Positions 9,431 through 20,204 of a DNA stretch of 64,000 bases are shown piece by piece (position 1 is the stretch's first letter; the number at the start of each line of letters is the position of its first letter). Origin of the DNA: Corylus avellana (lineage: Eukaryota > Streptophyta > Magnoliopsida > Fagales > Betulaceae); the NCBI RefSeq assembly GCF_901000735.1, contig NC_081545.1:21352100-21416099 (forward strand), given 5' to 3'. The position numbers were made by a program, and so were the translations under genes. The notes under the pieces were generated by a model. The model made no database searches. It saw only the letters and a list, made by a program, of their open reading frames with translations, and was not told where the DNA came from.

Positions 9431-12400
9431 ACTAAAACAAGTTGGTTCTTTAGATGAATATAAAACTCAGTTTGAAGTATTAGCTAATAGAGTCTTATTG
9501 TTGATTGATTCTCATAAACTGAGTATGTTTTTGGGGGGTTTGAGGGATGAAATTAGACTTCCTGTGAGGATGTTTAATCCCAAGACCTTGAATGATGCTT
9601 ATGCTTTAGCAAAACTTCAAGAGGAGTGTTTGGTAACTAACAGCAGGTCAGGGAAATATTTTTGGAAGAATCAAGGAGGGGGGAATGATGGCAATACTGG
9701 TTTTTCTAAAGGGAGTAATTTGTATGGAAATAGAATGCAGTTTTCCAATTCTCCTAGACAGATTCAGGGGGGTGTTGGAGGAATTAATCAGGCTAGAGGA
9801 ATTGTTAATGATGTTCCTAAAGCACTGGTTCTAGTACAGAAAATATCTCCTGCTCAGATGGATGAAAGGAGAAAGAAGAGTTTATGTTACTCTTGTGATG
9901 CCAAATGGAGTAGAGGGCATGTGTGTGTTGTACCTAAGTTGTTTATGGTTGAAGAGGTTATAGAACAGAAAGTAGTTGCTGGGGTTGATGTGAGTGACAA
10001 AGAGGAGGAGGATCCAGGACAATTTTTTTTAGATGAAGAGCCAGAAATCTCTCTGAATGCCATTACAGGCACTCCTAATCCGAAAACTATGAGGGTTATT
10101 GGAGTTTTAAGAAATCAGCAAGTAGTCATTCTTATAGATTCTGGTAGTACTCATAATTTTGTTGATGCTCAACTAGCTAATCTGTTGGGAATTGTAAGTG
10201 CTAGTGATGATTCTATTAAGGTGAGGATTGCAAATGGCCAGGTGATTACCAGCCCAGGAAAGAGTCAGGACCTTACACTTCTGGTGCAAGGAAATTTTTT
10301 TCGAATGAACTTGTACATTTTGCCTTTAGCTGGTTGTGACATTGTGTTGGGGATACAATGGTTGAGGTTGTTAGGTCCCATTTTGTGGGATTTTGATCAG
10401 TTAACCATGGAGTTTCAATTTGATAATAAGAAGTGTGTGTTACATGGGCTGCAGCAGGGTCCTCAATTGAGTTTGGAGGATGGGAAGTCATTGCAAGGGC
10501 TTCAGAAGGGAAGCAAAGGTGTCATGTTACAGCTTATTAATAATACAATGCAGCCAGAACAAGAAGATCATGTAGGGAGGAAGGTTGAAGTGGAAAAAAA
10601 TGGACTATTTGATGATATACTTGAGCAATTTGAAGATGTATTCCAAGAACCTACTGGTTTGCCTCCCAGCAGGGCTCATGATCATGCCATTCCTTTACAG
10701 CCAGGAGTTCAGCCAGTGTCAGTAAGACCCTACAGGTATCCTTTTTATCAAAAAGAAGAGATTGAGAAGATAGTTAGACAATTGCTGAAATCTGGAGTTA
10801 TCAGAAGCAGTACTAGTCCCTTTTCATCTCCAGTGTTGCTTGTCAGGAAGGCTGATGGAACTTGGAGAATGTGTATGGATTATCGATCCCTCAACAAAGT
10901 GACAGTTAAGGATAGGTTCCCTATTCCTGTGGTAGAGGAACTCTTGGATGAACTTTGGGGGTCTACAAAATTTTCTAAGCTGGACTTGATATCTGGTTAT
11001 CACCAGATTAGGGTAGTGGAAGAAGATATACCCAAAACAGCTTTTAGAACACATGAAGGGCATTATGAGTTCTTGGTTATGCCTTTTGGCTTAACAAATG
11101 CTCCTTCAACTTTCCAAAGTTTGATGAACCATTTGTTCAAACCTCATTTAAGGAAATTTATTTTGGTGTTCTTTGATGATATTTTGGTGTTCAGTAAAGA
11201 TGTGGAGCAACATAGAATTCATTTGCAGCAAACTTTGGATATTTTGAGGCAGAATAAGTTGTTTGCTAAGAGATCCAAATGCAGATTTGGGTGTGATGAG
11301 GTGGATTATTTGGGGCACATTGTTTCTCAACAGGGTGTAAGAGCTGATCCCGGTAAGATTAAGGCCATGGTGGATTGGCCCTTTCCAACTAACATCAAGG
11401 CTTTGAGGGGTTTTTTGGGGTTGACTGGCTATTACAGGAAATTCATTAGAGGGTATGGTTCAATTGCTGCTCCATTGACATCTATGTTGAAAAAGAATGC
11501 ATTTTCTTGGGATGAAGCTGCAAAGGGTGCTTTTTTGGATCTTAAGATTGCTGTGACTCATTCTCCTGTTTTAGCTTTGCCAAACTTTGCTCAACCTTTT
11601 GTCATTGAATGTGATGCAAGTGGGGTAGGAATAGGTGCAGTTTTGATGCAAAGCAGTAGGCCTATTGCTTATTTGAGCAAGGCTTTGAAGGGAAGGGCTC
11701 TTCTCATGTCCACTTATGAGAAGGAACTATTGGCTTTAGTAACTGCTATTCAGAAGTGGAGACCCTATTTGTTGGGGCAGAGTTTTGTTGTTAAAACTGA
11801 CCAACAAAGCTTGAAGTTTCTGTTGGAGCAAAAGGTTGGTACTCCCTTTCAACAAAAATGGATTTCCAAGCTGTTGGGGTATGATTTCACAGTAGAATTT
11901 AAGAAAGGGGTGGAAAATAAGGTGGCAGATGCCTTGTCTAGGAGGGAAGGTTGGGCAGAAGAGATCTCACTTGCTCTTTTGTCAATCCCTACCTCGGATT
12001 GGGTGGATAGGTTGAAAAGGCATTATAAGGAGGATCTACTTATGCAGGGATTGATTACTAAGTGGTTAACTAATCAATTGAATACCACTAAGTATGCTTA
12101 CAGGGAGGGGCTGCTGTTTTACAAAAACAGATTGTGCTTAGGTAATGATCCAACCATTAAGGCTCAAGTTCTATCCTTTGTTCATGGTGATCCCATTGCA
12201 GGCCATTCTGGTTATGAGAAAACAATGCAGAGGGCTAAAATAGATTTTTTTTGGAAGGGCATGAAGAAGGATCTTAAGCAGTTTATTAAGGAGTGTGAAG
12301 TTTGTCAGAAAATGAAATATGAGAACACTTCTCCTGCTGGGTTGCTGCAACCACTTCCCATTCCACTTCAGATTTGGTCTGATATCACCATGGATTTTGT

Positions 12401-13433
12401 AGAAGGATTGCCTCTTTCCAGTGGACATTCTGTGGTTTTGGTAGTAGTGGATCGGTTGTCCAAGTATGCTCATTTCACTCCCCTGGCTCATCCATATACT
12501 GCTTTAAAGATTGCTCAACTCTTTGTAAGCAATATAATCAAACTTCATGGTATGCCTACCTCTATTGTTTCTGATCGGGATCCTACCTTCACCAGTGCAT
12601 TCTGGAAGGAATTATTTAGAATGCAGGGGACAACACTCAAGATGAGTACCAGCTATCATCCACAAACTGATGGACAAACCGAGATAGTAAACAAATGCTT
12701 GGAGAGCTATTTAAGGTGTTTTGCTCATGATAGGCCACAGCAATGGTTATCTTGGCTGCCTTGGGCAGAGTACTGGTATAACACCAGTTGGCAAGAGTCC
12801 ATCAAGATGACACCCTTTCAAGTGGTTTATGGCAGGCTTCCTCCTAGGTTATTATCCTATGTGCCAGGCACAACTCAGGTGGCAGCTGTAGATGAGGTTC
12901 TGAAATCTAGAGAGGAAATCCTGGGGCTTCTACAGCATAACCTTCAGCATGCTCAGCAGAGAATGAAGAGGTATGCTGACTTGAGAAGGTCAGAGAGGAC
13001 TTTAGAAGTTGGTCAGCAGGTGTATCTCAGATTGCAGCCTTACAGACAAGGGTCTTTGGTTACTAGGAGGGCTTTGAAATTGTCTCCTAGGTTTTATGGT
13101 CCCTTTACAGTGATTAGGAAGGTGGGGGAGGTGGCTTATGAATTGAATTTACCTCAGCATGCTCGGATTCACCCTGTGTTTCATGTGTCCCAGCTCAAGC
13201 CTAAGGTAGGTAGCAGCAATATTGTAGTCCCTACTCTGCCCCCAGTAAATGCTGATGGTATCATTCAGCCTGAACCAGTGGAGGTGCTGGCTCGCAGGTC
13301 TAGACCTCAAGATCATAAGGCAATCACTGAAATTCTGGTTAGGTGGGCAGGACAATCTCAGGAGGATGCCACTTGGGAAGAGTTCTATGCTTTGAAAAGG
13401 GCCTATCCACACCTTGTGGGCAAGGTGTTCTGA
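9369..13433 (+). CDS. Ty3 gag C-terminus plus pol polyprotein (PR-RT-RH-IN-chromodomain)
   Basis: Open frame of 1354 residues, likely entered from gag rather than from its own ATG. In order: the gag tail; a zinc knuckle CYSCDAKWSRGHVC (residues about 173-186); an aspartic protease with the DSG active site (LIDSGSTHNF, about 257); reverse transcriptase with FFDD catalytic aspartates (about 601-604); RNase H beginning ECDASG (about 746); integrase with an HHCC zinc finger (HGDPIAGHSG ... CEVCQKMK) and a D-D-E core (DITMDF, SDRDPTF, TEIVNK); and a C-terminal chromodomain-like segment (ILVRWAGQSQEDATWEEF, about 1320). The order PR-RT-RH-IN places it in Ty3, and the chromodomain marks a chromovirus. 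No internal stop is seen. Confidence 0.95.
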   Translation: MIFWWLFKLDSVRVHMMTLSKLKQVGSLDEYKTQFEVLANRVLLLIDSHKLSMFLGGLRDEIRLPVRMFNPKTLNDAYALAKLQEECLVTNSRSGKYFWKNQGGGNDGNTGFSKGSNLYGNRMQFSNSPRQIQGGVGGINQARGIVNDVPKALVLVQKISPAQMDERRKKSLCYSCDAKWSRGHVCVVPKLFMVEEVIEQKVVAGVDVSDKEEEDPGQFFLDEEPEISLNAITGTPNPKTMRVIGVLRNQQVVILIDSGSTHNFVDAQLANLLGIVSASDDSIKVRIANGQVITSPGKSQDLTLLVQGNFFRMNLYILPLAGCDIVLGIQWLRLLGPILWDFDQLTMEFQFDNKKCVLHGLQQGPQLSLEDGKSLQGLQKGSKGVMLQLINNTMQPEQEDHVGRKVEVEKNGLFDDILEQFEDVFQEPTGLPPSRAHDHAIPLQPGVQPVSVRPYRYPFYQKEEIEKIVRQLLKSGVIRSSTSPFSSPVLLVRKADGTWRMCMDYRSLNKVTVKDRFPIPVVEELLDELWGSTKFSKLDLISGYHQIRVVEEDIPKTAFRTHEGHYEFLVMPFGLTNAPSTFQSLMNHLFKPHLRKFILVFFDDILVFSKDVEQHRIHLQQTLDILRQNKLFAKRSKCRFGCDEVDYLGHIVSQQGVRADPGKIKAMVDWPFPTNIKALRGFLGLTGYYRKFIRGYGSIAAPLTSMLKKNAFSWDEAAKGAFLDLKIAVTHSPVLALPNFAQPFVIECDASGVGIGAVLMQSSRPIAYLSKALKGRALLMSTYEKELLALVTAIQKWRPYLLGQSFVVKTDQQSLKFLLEQKVGTPFQQKWISKLLGYDFTVEFKKGVENKVADALSRREGWAEEISLALLSIPTSDWVDRLKRHYKEDLLMQGLITKWLTNQLNTTKYAYREGLLFYKNRLCLGNDPTIKAQVLSFVHGDPIAGHSGYEKTMQRAKIDFFWKGMKKDLKQFIKECEVCQKMKYENTSPAGLLQPLPIPLQIWSDITMDFVEGLPLSSGHSVVLVVVDRLSKYAHFTPLAHPYTALKIAQLFVSNIIKLHGMPTSIVSDRDPTFTSAFWKELFRMQGTTLKMSTSYHPQTDGQTEIVNKCLESYLRCFAHDRPQQWLSWLPWAEYWYNTSWQESIKMTPFQVVYGRLPPRLLSYVPGTTQVAAVDEVLKSREEILGLLQHNLQHAQQRMKRYADLRRSERTLEVGQQVYLRLQPYRQGSLVTRRALKLSPRFYGPFTVIRKVGEVAYELNLPQHARIHPVFHVSQLKPKVGSSNIVVPTLPPVNADGIIQPEPVEVLARRSRPQDHKAITEILVRWAGQSQEDATWEEFYALKRAYPHLVGKVF

Positions 13434-13446
13434 AACAGGGGAGTAT

Positions 13447-13829
13447 TGTCACATGCATGAATTGGTGGAGATGAGTTAGCAAGCTAAGTTGGCAGGTGTT
13501 GGTGATGCATGAAGATAATCCCACGTGCTGATTAGTTAATTCAGTTAGGTGGTTAGCATGAAGTTGTAATTCAATTAGGTGGTTAGTTACACGAGCACTA
13601 TAAATAGTTCTCTCTTCAATTGTAAAGGCAGCTTGGTTGTTTGTAGTTCTTAATGAACATGGAGATTGGCACTCTTGAATGTGCTTAGGAGGCTGTAACC
13701 CTCGAAGTTACTGATTGCTCAATAAAAGTTCTCTTCTTCTTCTCAATTTCCATTCTTTTCTCTTTCATCTTTTATTCTTTTCTTGCTTACTCTCCATTAC
13801 AGTATTGAATCCATATCAGTACTGTAACA
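13447..13829 (+). repeat. 3' LTR of the inner Ty3 element
   Basis: 383 bp, two visible substitutions from the 5' LTR. It is preceded by the purine tract aacaggggagta and followed by the CCTAA target duplication. Confidence 0.95.
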
Positions 13830-14660
13830 CCTAAGCCCTATAAATAGACCTCTAAGCCTCACAATTGAGGGGGATCAGACGAAGACGCGCCGGGGGCGCC
13901 GTTCTTGGTTGCTTTCCGTGTTTTCTGGGTTTTTGTTGCTTGGAACTCGAATTCTTTTGTAAGTTTTTAATTTTAATGAAGTACTTTAGTTTCTTTATGA
14001 TTTCTTTTGTCATGAGAGGCTAATTCTTCAACTAAGGTTGAAGATGAAGCCTCACCATTGATTAGTTTTATATTTTTATGTTTCGTTCGTACAAATCCGT
14101 CATTTAATGTAATGTATGTTCGTTTCAGTTCAATTGTGTGACAAAATTGTGATTGATTGTTGTTTATAAATCGTGAAAATGTTGGATATTCGTTGTGTTT
14201 CATCAAACGGATACATCGAATGATTTGATTGAGACTTATATCCATTGTGATTTACGGATACAATGGATGATTTGATCTCAATTGGATATTCGTTGTGATT
14301 TGTAATAGAGATGGATTCATCGAATGATTCAATTGGTTTATAAAAAAACAATAAAACATATATAGGTTTAATTGTTTGTCGGATGCATGAATGAAAACAT
14401 AAGAATGTATGCTTTGATTTGGTGAGGTGAATTCTAAAACCTTAGTCGTTTATCTTTTGATTATTTTTATTTTATTTAGTTTATGTTAGTTTATTTTCAA
14501 AATCAAAATCATTCGGAACTAGGTTAAGATATAATTGATTTACATAGAAATTAAATTTCACAAACACAATTCCCTGTGGATCGACCTCGCACTTGCACAC
14601 ACACTATATTGCACACGACTCGTGCGCTTGCGAGTACAATTAAATTTGTACATCAAATTT

Positions 14661-14680
14661 TGGCGCCGTTGCCGGGGATT
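14661..14680 (+). other. Primer binding site, tRNA-Asp type, of the outer element
   Basis: TGGCGCCGTTGCCGGGGATT begins five bases after the LTR end (14655). It is the well-known PBS of Athila and Tat lineage elements. Confidence 0.88.
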
Positions 14681-15258
14681 TGTTTGTTTGTTTAAATTGA
14701 TTTTATTTTTCTACTAGTTATTTTCTTTTTACAATTTGTTGCCTTTTATTTTTATTTTTTTTATTTGTTTCTGTTTATAGTTACTAATAAAAAATAAAAA
14801 ATAAAAAAGAGAAAAAGTTGTTTGTTTTTGTTGTTTCTGTTGCAGCTCTGCCGAAGGAACTAGTCCCTGCCAAAGCGCTTGATCGCACATCACCTACACT
14901 CGAGCGCATTCGAGCCTAACGCAGCAAGCATCCCGCGTGCCTGCGCTCGACACTTCCGCAGGTGCGCGCGAGCGCACACCCCGCGCCCATGTACGCTCGA
15001 TCGCACATCACTTGCGCTCGAGTGCACCTTCACAGACTACACCAAAACAGGCCAGCACCTTGAATTTTGCCAAACTTATGTTTGGTCCGTTTTGTGAGTT
15101 TTTGTTTTGATTTTTTTGTTTTTAATTTTTGGTATTTTTGTTTATTTTATTTAAAAAAAAAAAAAAACCAAAAAAAAAAAAAATCCAAAAAAATCCAAAA
15201 AAAATTTTGGTTAATGTTTCATGTGGAAGTGTGCTTTGTTTAAAGAGTGAGGATAAGC

Positions 15259-16632
15259 ATGAATTTTCCTTTAGGTAATTTTAATGCTACCCTTAGTTGT
15301 AGGACACCCACTTTTTCCAACCATCCTCATCATTTTCACCCACATGGACCATGTTCATACTGCTCTAATCCTTATCATAGTTCAGGTAATTGTCCATCTT
15401 GGGAACAATTTTCCAATTTTTCACATAAGCAGATGAACACCAATTTCTCCAGTTTGGGGTCTGAATCAAATTTCAATTGCTACACCCTCGATTGGAGCAA
15501 CCATTCTAATTTCTCGTGGCAAGCTAATGCTACGGGAAATTATGCTCCCCAATTTGATGAACTGCACCATCCTGAATATCCGCAGTTTGACAACCAATCC
15601 TCTACCCCTTCACCCTGCAATTATCCTCCACAAGATTTAACATTGGAAAACACCCTCAAAGAGTTCATACAGTCTAATGGCCAAACCTTGCAAGAGCTTA
15701 AAAATGCCACCATGGTCAACTCCCAAGCCATAAATGAAGTGAAGAATGCAGCCATGGCCAACACTCAAGCAATTGAAAAGTTGGAAGGACAGCTTGGTTA
15801 TTTAGTTGCTGAACTCACTAGAATAGAGGAAGAAGAGCTTCAAAGTCAGTTGATGGCTGAAAGGCACTACATGATTGATGAGGATGATTCTAGCAATCCT
15901 TATCATGAGCATGTCAAAGCCACCACCCCAATTAGGAGAGAGAAAATTGTTGAGGAGACTGTTGATGAGACAAGTCTAGAGGACCCATTGGGAAAGTGCT
16001 TTGCTCAATTTGGATGTGACCTAGACCTTGACAAGTTACTTGAGCAAGCTGATGCCTTATTGGACTCCACTCCTAAGATGCGAATTGAAAATGGGGAAAC
16101 CACTGAGATATCATTCCCTAACTCACCCTCATTAGCAGCTGAGCCTTTCATTGTGGGTAACCATGAGGAGAAAGAAAAAGAGGAGCAGGTTGATCACATT
16201 GAGCCCCCATCAACTCCAAATCTGTCCAGTGACAAGGGAGTGAGTACTGAAGCTCACTCCTTCATCAAAATCCCTCTTGAGACAATTCATGAACCCCAAC
16301 CTTCAGTTTTTCAATGTCTCAAAGAGCCGTGTCATGCTAAAATTCTCAAGGATCTATGCACACAAGGTCACAAATCTAGGAACCATGTTCCTAAGAAGAT
16401 CTTTCGAAGCAAGCAACTAGGCTACCTGAGACGGCAAAACATCCTTCCAGAGGGATATCAAATTCTTAAGAAGAAAGGATGGAAGGGATTGGTTGGACAC
16501 CCAAACGATCGAGGAAAGTGTGGTATTCTTTCTTTCTTTTTATTTTCAGCACTTTATTTTGATTTCTTTTCCTTTTTGTCATTTCATTTTGTGTCATTTT
16601 CCTTTTATTTCTATCAGCAATTAATCTTTTGA
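15259..16632 (+). CDS. Gag-like protein of a non-autonomous Athila/Tat-type element
   Basis: Reading frame of 457 residues from the ATG at 15259 (MNFPLGNF). A CCHC zinc knuckle CSYCSNPYHSSGNC fits C-X2-C-X4-H-X4-C exactly and sits near the N-terminus (residues about 32-45). It is followed by an Asn/Ser/Phe-rich stretch and then a long helical segment (about 125-190) with repeated NA-M-N-QAI units ending in LEGQLGYLVAELTRIEEEEL. That last arrangement resembles the region after the knuckle in Athila gag. The middle is acidic. The end (LGYLRRQNILPEGYQILKKK) is basic, and the final Phe-rich residues are probably read-through of non-coding DNA. There is no protease or polymerase. It may let the RNA be packaged with a helper element's particles (inference). 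Confidence 0.7.
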   Translation: MNFPLGNFNATLSCRTPTFSNHPHHFHPHGPCSYCSNPYHSSGNCPSWEQFSNFSHKQMNTNFSSLGSESNFNCYTLDWSNHSNFSWQANATGNYAPQFDELHHPEYPQFDNQSSTPSPCNYPPQDLTLENTLKEFIQSNGQTLQELKNATMVNSQAINEVKNAAMANTQAIEKLEGQLGYLVAELTRIEEEELQSQLMAERHYMIDEDDSSNPYHEHVKATTPIRREKIVEETVDETSLEDPLGKCFAQFGCDLDLDKLLEQADALLDSTPKMRIENGETTEISFPNSPSLAAEPFIVGNHEEKEKEEQVDHIEPPSTPNLSSDKGVSTEAHSFIKIPLETIHEPQPSVFQCLKEPCHAKILKDLCTQGHKSRNHVPKKIFRSKQLGYLRRQNILPEGYQILKKKGWKGLVGHPNDRGKCGILSFFLFSALYFDFFSFLSFHFVSFSFYFYQQLIF

Positions 16633-17962
16633 TATTTGTTTCTATGAGAAAATATTGCTGCTAGATTTTGACAGGTGTTTTGGTGTTCAAGTTTGGGGGA
16701 CGCCCTGGCCTTTGCACACTCGAGTTTCCGCATCCTACGGTATGGTGTCTCTTGCTACATTGGGGACAATGTGTCATTTAAGTTTGGGGATGTGGACAAA
16801 CACATTGTCTTTTTGTTTGTTTGTGTCTTTTTGTTTGTTTTTATCTGTTTGTTTTGTTTAAAAAAAAAAAAAAAAAAAAAATTTGTGCTATGTTGTTGAT
16901 TGGTCATGAGTTACATCATTACTGTGGTTTGCATGTCATTAGTGTGTTTAACTTTTTGAACACTACATGTCATTTGAAATCCGAGTCCTTTGACTCATTT
17001 GGTGGATTAGAGAGACTTCACATGTCTAAGTTGATTATCACAAGCACACTAGCATAAAGTTTGTGAGGTATGAGATTTGGATTGATTAGGGTGTGCCTTG
17101 TGATTTGTAGGATGAAGTGTTGATGAAACCTTGGCTTGAAGATAAAAAATTAAAAAAAAAAAAAATTGTCATCATCAGTTTGAGATTTTCATTGAGTAAC
17201 CGGATCTCATGCCTCACTAAGCATTGAGTGTTCGCGTAAAAAGATGAGAAATTCAACTTGGTTGACTGTATGGCTAGTTTGGCTTTGTAGCCTTTTTGAC
17301 TTGAGTAATTAAGCCTTAGGGATGTTTTACATCTAGTGCCCTAAAACCATCTGGTTTGGGAGTCACTTGCCCAATACTCGTTACATAGGTCAATTAGAAA
17401 GCTTAAGGGAGCCGAACATTGCACAACCTACACAAAAAAAATGAAAATAAAAAATATATATATATAAAAAAAAAAAAATGCATGTCTTGATCTAAGCCTT
17501 TGGTGTTTTCATTTGTGTAAATTCCTATGAATTTTGAGGTACACCAAACTTTGAGAAAAATTGAAGCCTCTTAACTTTGTGTTAGTCTCACTTTGCACAT
17601 TTGGAGCTTGTGTTGTCTCAAATTTCCACCTTTGAGTTGAATGATTTGTGGTTGGCTTGATGATTTGATTGTGGTGTTTACTTTGTTAAACCTGCTCATG
17701 ATATAAGAACCATATGTTTGTATGAAAATTGTGTTTGTCAATGACGTAGTGCTAAAAATGTTTGTGGGTATCATTTCTATTAAACCCTCACGAGACTTCA
17801 CTCGTCCTCTAGGGATGCCTAGCGGTTTAAAAGGCTTGTTGCATACGCTAAATGCAATCGTACATCCCACGAAAGATGGATTTATCTTTTGTTTTCTGTT
17901 TTTCCATTCTTGTTTTTAGTTTTGTATTGCTAAGGGACTAGCAATATGTAAGTTTGGGGGTG
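16633..17962 (+). other. Non-coding interior of the outer element, with repeated purine-tract motifs
   Basis: No polymerase genes. The phrase aagtttggggg or near variants recurs at about 16689, 16781 and immediately before the 3' LTR at 17951-17962, where it is the presumptive polypurine tract. A and TA runs lie at 16860-16880 and 17454-17478. Small frames show no domains. Confidence 0.75.
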
Positions 17963-19357
17963 TGATAAGTGCTAGAATATTCATATTTTCAGCCCTTAAC
18001 TTGCATGTTTTAATCCTTTAGTTTTGGTTAATTAGGCCATTTTACTTCCTTTTTGTATTTTCTTTGTTTTATAGGCTTTTGGAAGAAAATAAAGCGTTTC
18101 TGGAAAAATTCCAAGCTTAAAGGGCAAATTGGGAAGATCTAGAAGATATGGTTAAGCTTAACCAATCATGGTTAAAGTTTAATCAAATAAAGGAAAGGAT
18201 TAATTCGGAATTTCTCAATTTGAAGTCAAATCGGATTGGATGCAAAATTGGATTCTGAATACGTCTCGGTATTTTGGCCATAACTTTCAGCTCAGATATC
18301 CGATTGAGGTGATTCAAGCGGAATTGGAAAGATAACTCAAACTTATACAATTCATTGTGAAATAGTATTTTCCCAATTCGGAGCGCCGCAAGGCCAAACT
18401 CACGCCGCAAGATAGGACCGCAATTCTGGGCGAATCCTATTCCGATTTGGGCTTAGGTTTTCTTTAACCTAATTGGGCTTGGACTTAAATCTCCGAAATT
18501 CCTAGGATTACTAGGGCTTCTAGGACTCTCCTAAGCCCTATAAATAGACCTCTAAGCCTCACAATTGAGGGGGGATCAGACGAAGACGCGCCGGGGGCGC
18601 CGTTCTTGGTTGCTTTCCGTGTTTTCTGGGTTTTTGTAGCTTGGAACTCGAATTCTTTTGTAAGTTTTTAATTTTAATGAAGTAATTTAGTTTCTTTATG
18701 ATTTCTTTTGTCATGAGAGGCTAATTCTTCAACTAAGGTTGAAGATGAAGCCTCACCATTGATTAGTTTTATATTTTTATGTTTCGTTCGTACAAATCCG
18801 TCGTTTAATGTAATGTATGTTCGTTTCAGTTCAATTGTGTGACAAAATTGTGATTGATTGTTGTTTATAAATCATGAAAATGTTGGATATTCGTTGTGTT
18901 TCATCCAACGGATACATCGAATGATTTGATTGAGACTTATATCCATTGTGATTTACGGATACAATGGATGATTTGATCTCAATTGGATATTCGTTGTGAT
19001 TTGTAATAGAGATGGATTCATCGAATGATTCAATTGGTTTATAAAAAAACAATAGAACATATATAGGGTTTAATTGTTTGTCGGATGCATGAATGAAAAC
19101 ATAAGAATGTATGCTTTGATTTGGTGAGGTGAATTCTAAAACCTTAGTCGTTTATCTTTTGATTATTTTTATTTTATTTAGTTTATGTTAGTTTATTTTC
19201 AAAATCAAAATCATTCGGAACTAGGTTAAGATATAATTGATTTAGATAGAAATTAAATTTAACAAACACAATTCCCTGTGGATCGACCTCGCACTTGCAC
19301 ACACACTATATTGCATACGACTCGTGCGCTTGCGAGTACAATTAAATTTGTACATCA
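17963..19357 (+). repeat. 3' LTR of the outer element
   Basis: 1395 bp, uninterrupted. TGATAAGTGC start, TACATCA end, followed by AAACT. TATA-like ccctataaatag near 18536-18547. Confidence 0.92.
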
Positions 19358-19362
19358 AAACT

Positions 19363-20204
19363 AACTACCATGAAACTCACTTGAGGAATGCTCACATACA
19401 TGGAATTATTTTTTGTGCCCAACTGCATCTTTAATTCAAGAAATTTCATTGATGAATGTAGAAAACAGGGCATACATACATGTCTGTAACAACAAGGCAT
19501 ACATTTTCACTTATCTTTCTCGACTTTAGAAAACAAGCATAGAACCTATTTGGTTACTAAAAATGAAAATTAAGAAACTACCAGAAAATGAAATCCTAAC
19601 TATGAGTTACATGGACCTAAAGCAAGTAATAGGCGTAGAACAATTTTATTCAGGACCCAAATAACGATAAGCTCAAAGGTTCAAAAAGATGATTTTTTTT
19701 TTTTTTTTCATTTCTTCTATTTTCCTATGAGGATTCTCGATCCCGAAACACAACATTCAACCATTGAAACCATAACAAAAAAGGAACCAAATATAGTATA
19801 ATGAATGAATAATAACAATTGATGAGAGAAATGAGCATTGGCTGACCTTGAAGACGGTGGTGTGTAGATCTGCACTGCACTGATCCCCGCTCGCGGAGGA
19901 GAAAGGGGTCGATAGAGAAATGCTCTATGGGTGTGTGACGAAAATAAGCTGTGTGACAAAAAGAAAAATGGAAGGGGAGAAAAAATAAAAGGGGAGGGGA
20001 TGAAACTCTGGAGGGAAAGAAATAGAAATAGAGAGGGAAGCAAAATGAAAAGTGGTGCCATTCAAATAAAATAATCGGATAAAATAAATAACATTTTCTT
20101 CTGGTCTCTTTAAATTTGAAGAAGGGGTCTAACATAAATTAAATTTAACTCTTGATAAAGAGTTTGATCAATTAGACTTTTTGTAGATTTTCTTAAAATT
20201 TTAG
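19363..20204. other. Unassigned DNA right of the nested element
   Basis: Host side of the AAACT junction. A T run is at 19690-19708 and a GA-rich stretch at 19960-20060. The minus-strand frames over 19717-20135 are Phe/Leu/Ser-rich with no recognised domain, and I do not support a gene. Confidence 0.45.

Larger units (their letters stand above)
8394..13829 (+). mobile_element. Young chromovirus-type Ty3 retrotransposon
   Basis: Complete element of 5436 bp. Identical-length LTRs of 383 bp (8394-8776 and 13447-13829) run TGTCACATGC...ACTGTAACA and differ at only two positions that I can see (cagttagg/caattagg and ctctcg/ctcttg). A 5 bp target duplication CCTAA is at 8389-8393 and 13830-13834. 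The PBS TGGTATCAGAGC (8779-8790) pairs with initiator tRNA-Met. The purine tract acaggggag lies at 13435-13444. Gag and pol are present but in two overlapping frames. Confidence 0.95.
7822..14655 (+). repeat. 5' LTR of the outer element, split by a nested insertion
   Basis: The LTR reads 7822-8393 and resumes at 13835. Across the split it matches the 3' LTR (ggactctcctaagccctata). Excluding the nested 5436 bp element and one CCTAA it is 1393 bp, against 1395 bp for the 3' LTR. A TATA-like ctataaatag is at about 13838-13848. Only scattered substitutions separate the two LTRs, so the outer insertion is also fairly young. Confidence 0.9.
7822..19357 (+). mobile_element. Non-autonomous Athila/Tat-like LTR element with nested Ty3 element
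   Basis: Two LTRs of about 1.39 kb (7822-14655, interrupted, and 17963-19357) start TGATAAGTGC and end TACATCA. They are flanked by a 5 bp target duplication AAACT (7817-7821 and 19358-19362). The 5' LTR is followed by TGGCGCCGTTGCCGGGGATT (14661-14680), the PBS complementary to tRNA-Asp that is typical of plant Athila/Tat elements. Aagtttgggggtg before the 3' LTR is the polypurine tract. The 3.3 kb interior has one gag-like ORF and no reverse transcriptase, protease or integrase. It therefore resembles a LARD-type element that depends on proteins from other copies. Confidence 0.9.

Noticed and set aside
11140..11190. FFDD instead of YxDD in reverse transcriptase as a sign of unusual enzyme
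   Set aside because: FDD variants are common in plant Ty3 elements; not remarkable.
19717..20135. Minus-strand Phe/Leu/Ser-rich frames as a membrane protein gene
   Set aside because: Hydrophobicity follows from GA-rich complement; two overlapping frames, no conserved motif.
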